Source: Baffinella frigidus
Lineage: Eukaryota; Cryptophyceae; Cryptomonadales; Baffinellaceae
Reading direction: 5' to 3'
Assembly (NCBI GenBank): GCA_026770585.1
Contig: MU646581.1
Coordinates: 186,715 to 201,320 of the forward strand
DNA length: 14,606 bases
The notes under the pieces are model-generated. The model ran no database searches. It saw nothing but the letters and a program-made list of their open reading frames with translations, and was not told the origin of the DNA. Within the stretch, counting starts at the first letter, position 1, and every line of letters begins with the position of its first letter. The position numbers were made by a program, and so were the translations under genes. Shown one piece after another: positions 11,960 through 14,606 of the stretch.

Positions 11960-12016
11960 CCCGCCCGCAAAGGACGCGTCGGATTGGAACCGGATAGGGT
12001 CGATCGCCAGGCTGCG
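11955..12016 (+). repeat. 62-bp direct repeat, copy 1 (copy 2 at 12255-12316)
   Basis: GACGGCCCGCCCGCAAAGGA then CGCGTCGGATTGGAACCGGA to GCCAGGCTGCG; copy 2 differs at one base. The copies are offset by exactly 300 bp and flank a G-rich block (GGGGTTAGGGAC repeats, 12035-12085), an (AT)26 run and a palindrome. A similar G-rich block follows copy 2, so the unit is larger than the 62 bp. Confidence 0.9.
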
Positions 12017-12103
12017 AGAGAGAGAGAGGGGGGGGGGGTGACGGGGTTAGGGACGGGGTTAGGGACGGGGTAAGGACGGGTAAGGAGGTTGTGAGGTTAT
12101 GAG

Positions 12104-12106
<3 letters not shown>

Positions 12107-12158
<52 letters not shown>
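12107..12158. repeat. (AT)26 microsatellite with adjacent 17-bp palindrome
   Basis: A pure AT run of 52 bp followed at 12174-12190 by TGGCCATATATTGGCCA. GAGCCAATATAT at the left edge and ATATATTGGCC at the right suggest that the run arose within an inverted repeat of the type CCAATATATTGG. Confidence 0.95.
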
Positions 12159-12160
<2 letters not shown>

Positions 12161-12254
12161 AGAACTGGAGGTATGGCCATATATTGGCCAAGAGTCTAGC
12201 AGAGGGCATCGGCATCTATATCCGCCAATATCCCTCAAGTGACGGCCCGCCCGC

Positions 12255-12316
12255 GACGGCCCGCCCGCGAAGGACGCGTCGGATTGGAACCGGATAGGGT
12301 CGATCGCCAGGCTGCG
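12255..12316 (+). repeat. 62-bp direct repeat, copy 2
   Basis: Matches 11955-12016; preceded by a second, short GACGGCCCGCCCGC (12241-12254). After it the sequence is GGGGGGGTTAGGGACGGG, again like copy 1. Confidence 0.9.
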
Positions 12317-12540
12317 CGGCGGGCGGGATGGGGGGGGTTAGGGACGGGAGAGAGAAAAGTGCGTGGTTTATTGTTTGCCTCTCCACGGCCTTCACGGGAG
12401 GGAATACATGGTGGAAACCATGTTGGTTTTCGTGATAGATGAACCGAGCACGACGGGGGGGGGGGCGTCAGGACTCAGGACAGAGAGGTTCGTCTCGGGA
12501 GAAATGAGCCCGCCTCGAGTTGCACAGGCCCACAGGCCCG

Positions 12541-12960
12541 CCTCAGGACAGAGAGGTCAGCGTCAGGACTGATCAGCCCACTTCGGGACAGATAGGCCCG
12601 CGTCGGGAGAGATAGGCCCGCCTCGGAACAGATAGGCCCGCCTCGAGACTGATAGGACCGCGTCGGGACTGATACGCCCGCCCTGGGACAGATAGGCCCG
12701 CCTCGGGACAGACAGGCCCGCCTCGGGACTGATAGGCCCGCCTTGGGAGAAACAAGCCCGCCTCGAGACAGAAAGACCCGCCTCAGGACAGATAGGCCCG
12801 CCTCGGGACAGAGAGGCCCGCGGCAGGACTGATCTGCTCGTCTCGGAACAGATAGGCCCGCCTCGGGACAGACAGGCCCGCCTCGGGACAGATAGGCCCG
12901 CGTCAGGACTGATACGCCCGCCTCGGGATATACAAGCCCGCCTCAGGACTGATAGGCCCG
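12541..12960 (+). repeat. 20-bp minisatellite, 21 units (GATAGGCCCGCCTCGGGACA)
   Basis: Twenty-one units in exact 20-bp register with scattered substitutions, mainly GATAGG/GACAGG, CCTC/CGTC and GGACA/GGACT; looser units extend left to about 12471 and one more lies at 13237-13257. On the minus strand all three frames are open for long stretches because 20 is not divisible by 3, giving a 20-residue period of Ser/Arg/Gly/Pro; I regard this as non-coding. The reverse complement, CCGAGGCGGGCCTATC, occurs singly at 1602, 1823, 1912, 8470 and 8611. Confidence 0.97.
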
Positions 12961-13089
12961 CCGCGGGGCGGCGAGGGACGGGTAGTGCAGCCACACGGTG
13001 GACTACGAACCTTTCATCAAAAGTCAACTTACCTGAAGACAGTTAACTTTACGGATATTTCTCATGCAAATTGGTCGCGTAACACCCCG

Positions 13090-13238
13090 GAATCCGGGGT
13101 CACCGAAACCCTCGTAGCCCGCCGAGTGGTAGGGCCCTTCGCCGGGCGGGCGGCGAGCCTGGTTCGGTTTGACGCAAATATTCGCCCCCATAGGGGATTG
13201 GAGCTTTCCCTTCAGAGGGTTTCGGTGACCCCGGATTC
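13090..13238. mobile_element. Possible 149-bp inverted-repeat element with 24-bp arms
   Basis: 13090-13113 (starting GAATCCGGGGTCACCGAAAC) and 13215-13238 are exact complements over 24 bp. The right arm leads straight into a single minisatellite-type unit (CGGGACAGATAGGCCCGCC), and CCCGCCGAGTGG occurs both inside the left part and just outside the right. Only one copy is visible in the window. Confidence 0.65.
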
Positions 13239-13258
13239 GGGACAGATAGGCCCGCCGA

Positions 13259-13607
13259 GTGGACAGGCTGAGCCTACGCTAGCGGTGGACTTATTTGGCC
13301 GCGACTCGGGTACAAAATTGAAGCTGGGGAGAATTTGTGGCGCAGTTTACACGTGTGTGGAGAGAAATTGTGGCGCGGTTTACACGCGCGTTGGTGGAAT
13401 TCCAGAGGTCAATGCGCGGGGCACACCTGGAGAGGAGGGAGTCTCCAGAGGGGGTGCAGATCGTCTTTTCGAGACCCCAGATTTGTACGAGAAGTCGCCG
13501 GATTCCGGCGACCTCCACTACAAATCAAGGGGGGGTTCAAAACGGCGATTTGCTCCCACTCTTGAGGGCTGGTGGGACCTGGAGAGGAGGGAGGAGTGGA
13601 CGATGTC
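13259..13607. other. Non-repetitive stretch with small duplications, no supported gene
   Basis: TTGTGGCGCAGTTTACACGT is repeated with changes 33 bp later (13335, 13368). GTCGCCGGATTCCGGCGAC (13494-13512) is a 19-bp palindrome, and CCTGGAGAGGAGGGAG occurs twice (13428, 13578). A long plus-strand frame from 12985 crosses this and the inverted-repeat element, and ends antisense to the duplicated exon at 13608; no splice site or paralogue supports it. Confidence 0.5.
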
Positions 13608-13649
13608 CATGGCGGGGATGATGTCCGCGAGCTGGGCCATCTGCGTCTC
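13608..13649 (-). CDS. Tandem exon cluster, exon type E, copy 1 (ETQMAQLADIIPAM)
   Basis: On the minus strand, after acceptor CGCGCGCAG, the frame encodes ETQMAQLADIIPAM. Copy 2 at 13852-13893 encodes the identical peptide with synonymous differences (GCTCGCGGAC against GCTGGCAGAC), a good sign of past coding selection. After the ATG codon the two copies diverge, so the 3' exon limit is unclear. Upstream exons of type F end at a phase-0 boundary, so F joined to E would read FEALKQQETQMAQLADII, which has the look of an amphipathic or coiled-coil helix. The protein family is not recognised. Confidence 0.45.
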
Positions 13650-13657
13650 CTGCGCGC

Positions 13658-13720
13658 GATAATATACGTATATCAGATGACTTAGATCATATATATATGT
13701 ATCAATATACGTATATTATC
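13658..13720. mobile_element. Family D AT-rich inverted-repeat element, copy D1
   Basis: GATAATATACGTATAT and ATATACGTATATTATC form perfect 16-bp arms over 63 bp. The interior reads CAGATGACTTAGATCATATA. It sits in the presumed intron just upstream of exon E1, 8 bp from the acceptor. The 61-bp copy at 13902-13962 has the same position relative to exon E2. Confidence 0.85.
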
Positions 13721-13851
13721 AGATGACTTAGATAAGATATATCTATCAATACACGTACATCAGATGATTCAGATCATATACGTACGTCAACATACGTATA
13801 TTATTCGTGAAATCCGTTTGTAGTCCGGTGTGTGGTACGGATCGAACGCAA

Positions 13852-13893
13852 CATGGCGGGGATGATGTCTGCCAGCTGGGCCATCTGCGTCTC
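13852..13893 (-). CDS. Tandem exon cluster, exon type E, copy 2 (ETQMAQLADIIPAM)
   Basis: Same acceptor context and peptide as 13608-13649. The sequence after the exon, TTGCGTTCGATCCGTACCAC, resembles that after the type F exons (GTTCCGATCCGTCCTACAC), so a donor at GTTCG is possible and E- and F-type units may share an ancestral intron. The duplicated unit with its D element is about 244 bp. Confidence 0.45.
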
Positions 13894-13901
13894 CTGCGCG
13901 C

Positions 13902-13962
13902 GATAATATACGTATATCAGATAACTTAGATCGCATACGTACATCAATATACGTATATTATC
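13902..13962. mobile_element. Family D AT-rich inverted-repeat element, copy D2
   Basis: Same 16-bp perfect arms as D1, two bases shorter, with interior CAGATAACTTAGATCGCATA. It is placed identically beside exon E2, so it was probably duplicated along with the exon and not inserted twice. Confidence 0.85.
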
Positions 13963-13996
13963 AGATGCGGACAAACAAAGGGGAAGGGATGAGAAC

Positions 13997-14041
13997 CTGC
14001 TGCTTGAGGGCCTCGAAGATGGCCGAGTGCCCCTCCGCCAT
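13997..14041 (-). CDS. Tandem exon cluster, exon type F, copy 1 (MAEGHSAIFEALKQQ)
   Basis: The minus strand encodes MAEGHSAIFEALKQQ followed by GTTCTCATCC, with a GT available as donor at phase 0. If the acceptor is CATAG 15 nt before the ATG, the exon would be 60 nt and phase 0 at both ends, reading GGSYGMAEGHSAIFEALKQQ, so copies could be joined in any number without a frame change. Copies F1, F3 and F4 give the same peptide; F1 differs from F3 and F4 at several third positions (GGG/GGC, GCC/GCG, GCC/GCT). The ATG may be internal and not a start. The family is unknown. Confidence 0.5.
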
Positions 14042-14042
14042 G

Positions 14043-14142
14043 CCGTAGGAACCCCCCTATGCCCCTACGGGCTGCCTACCGTAGGGTCCTATGTCTCATC
14101 GCTTACGGGTTATTCAAAAACACTGCGAAGTCCGCTGTGTGG
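14043..14142 (-). mobile_element. Family C sequence adjoining exon F1
   Basis: On the minus strand this reads CCACACAGCGGACTTCGCAG ... CCCTACGGTAGGCAGCCCGT ... GGGGGGTTCCTACGG, almost the same as C2 at 11107-11210. It ends directly at the F1 exon, whose first bases may be derived from it (TTCCTACGGC then ATG). The possible acceptors TAG and CATAG lie inside the element. Confidence 0.75.
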
Positions 14143-14199
14143 ATAGATAATATACGTATACCAGTTAACGTATTTTATTTGTGTAGGACGGATCGGAAC

Positions 14200-14244
14200 C
14201 TGCTGCTTGAGAGCCTCACAAATCGCAGAGCGCCCCTCCGCCAT
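14200..14244 (-). CDS. Tandem exon cluster, exon type F, copy 2 (MAEGRSAICEALKQQ)
   Basis: The same 15 codons as F1 with two replacements (His to Arg, Phe to Cys). Upstream sequence differs: there is no family C segment, and GCTCGCGCGG precedes the ATG without a clear acceptor. The flank at 14245-14385 is AT-rich with TATACGTATA palindromes. It may be a decaying copy. Confidence 0.4.
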
Positions 14245-14385
14245 CCGCGCGAGCGATTTCGTATATAAGGCTTCTATTTCGTATCTGAGGCTTATATAAT
14301 CTGATATACCTTACGTATATCAGATAATATAGGTAATATACGTATATCAACCAACGTATTGTATGTGTGTAGGACGGATCGGAAC

Positions 14386-14430
14386 CTGCTGCTTGAGAGC
14401 CTCGAAGATCGCCGAGTGGCCCTCCGCCAT
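14386..14430 (-). CDS. Tandem exon cluster, exon type F, copy 3 (MAEGHSAIFEALKQQ)
   Basis: Encodes the intact peptide, donor-side sequence GTTCCGATCCGTCCTACAC, and a family C segment upstream (14432-14504) with CATAG in the acceptor position. The nucleotide sequence of the exon is identical to F4, so this is a recent duplication of about 176 bp. Confidence 0.5.
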
Positions 14431-14431
14431 G

Positions 14432-14504
14432 CCGTAGGAACCCCCCTATGCCCCTACGGGTTGCCTACCGTAGGGTCCTATGTCTTATCGCTTACGCTGT
14501 GTGG
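14432..14504 (-). mobile_element. Family C sequence adjoining exon F3, internally deleted
   Basis: Same as 14043-14142 except that the segment between CCACACAGCG and TAAGCGATAAGACATAGG is missing. Like the F1 case it abuts the exon, so the pair (C segment plus exon) is the duplicated unit. Confidence 0.75.
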
Positions 14505-14561
14505 AAAGATAATATACGTATATCAGTTAACGTATTGTGTGTGTGTAGGACGGATCGGAAC

Positions 14562-14606
14562 CTGCTGCTTGAGAGCCTCGAAGATCGCCGAGTGGCCCTC
14601 CGCCAT
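14562..14606 (-). CDS. Tandem exon cluster, exon type F, copy 4, at the window edge
   Basis: Encodes MAEGHSAIFEALKQQ and ends at the last base of the window, so upstream sequence and any further copies are not visible. Offsets between the four copies are 203, 186 and 176 bp. The gene, if real, is transcribed toward the telomere and its start lies beyond the right edge. Confidence 0.5.

Noticed and set aside
12563-13027. 154-codon minus-strand frame with a 20-residue repeat
   Set aside because: Explained by a 20-bp minisatellite with no stop in any minus frame; the periodic peptide follows from the DNA repeat.
12985-13662. 225-codon plus-strand open frame
   Set aside because: It crosses a 24-bp inverted-repeat element, a minisatellite unit and a duplicated motif, and ends antisense to the better supported E-type exon. 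No splice-site or paralogue support.

Overview
This window is the left end of a nuclear chromosome from a eukaryote with the plant/algal-type heptanucleotide telomere. It opens with 14 uninterrupted C-rich telomere heptads (CCCTAAA and the variant CCCTACA). It then runs through a repeat-dominated subtelomere that is mostly GC-rich, becoming AT-rich only in the last kilobase. TTTAGGG-type ends occur in land plants, green algae, dinoflagellates, apicomplexans and their relatives, and other algae. With GT-AG introns, GC-rich short exons and many G-rich heptamer arrays, a unicellular alga or related protist is the best guess, but I cannot name the lineage. There is no rRNA, tRNA, CRISPR array or recognisable transposase.

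Layout: 1-98 telomere; 99-4170 subtelomere built from short palindromic elements, local duplications and one small terminal-exon relic; 4172-4342 interstitial telomere-like arrays in the opposite orientation to the chromosome end; 4281-6672 the most gene-like part, two divergently transcribed, intron-containing small genes (models inferred here) that are paralogues of each other; 6673-9030 more palindromic elements, a 20-bp array made of one element's end and an 11-bp array; 8771-9300 Cys-rich exon-like fragments; 9400-9600 an AT-richer island with a perfect 26-bp palindrome; 9843-10990 G-rich and GA/GT or CT/CA low-complexity arrays around three copies of a short Trp/Cys-rich coding-like segment; 11107-12316 local segmental duplications; 12541-12960 a 21-unit, 20-bp minisatellite; 13600-14606 a tandemly duplicated exon cluster on the minus strand that runs off the right edge.

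The main theme is at least four families of short, non-coding, inverted-repeat elements, named here A, B, C and D. Family A (about 111-153 bp, ends TACAGGGGTACC...GGTACCCCTGTA) and family B (about 102-120 bp, ends TATCCCTTAAGTGG...CCACTTAAGGGATA) are nearly complete palindromes with TA at both tips. They look like non-autonomous, TA-targeting MITEs. Local duplications provide paralogous near-empty sites that support mobility for B. Their ends are repeatedly duplicated in tandem, and some copies show matched changes in both arms.

Most long open frames are read-throughs of these palindromes or of low-complexity DNA and are not called as genes. The gene models are inferences from splice-site consensus plus paralogue comparison, without transcript or homology support.
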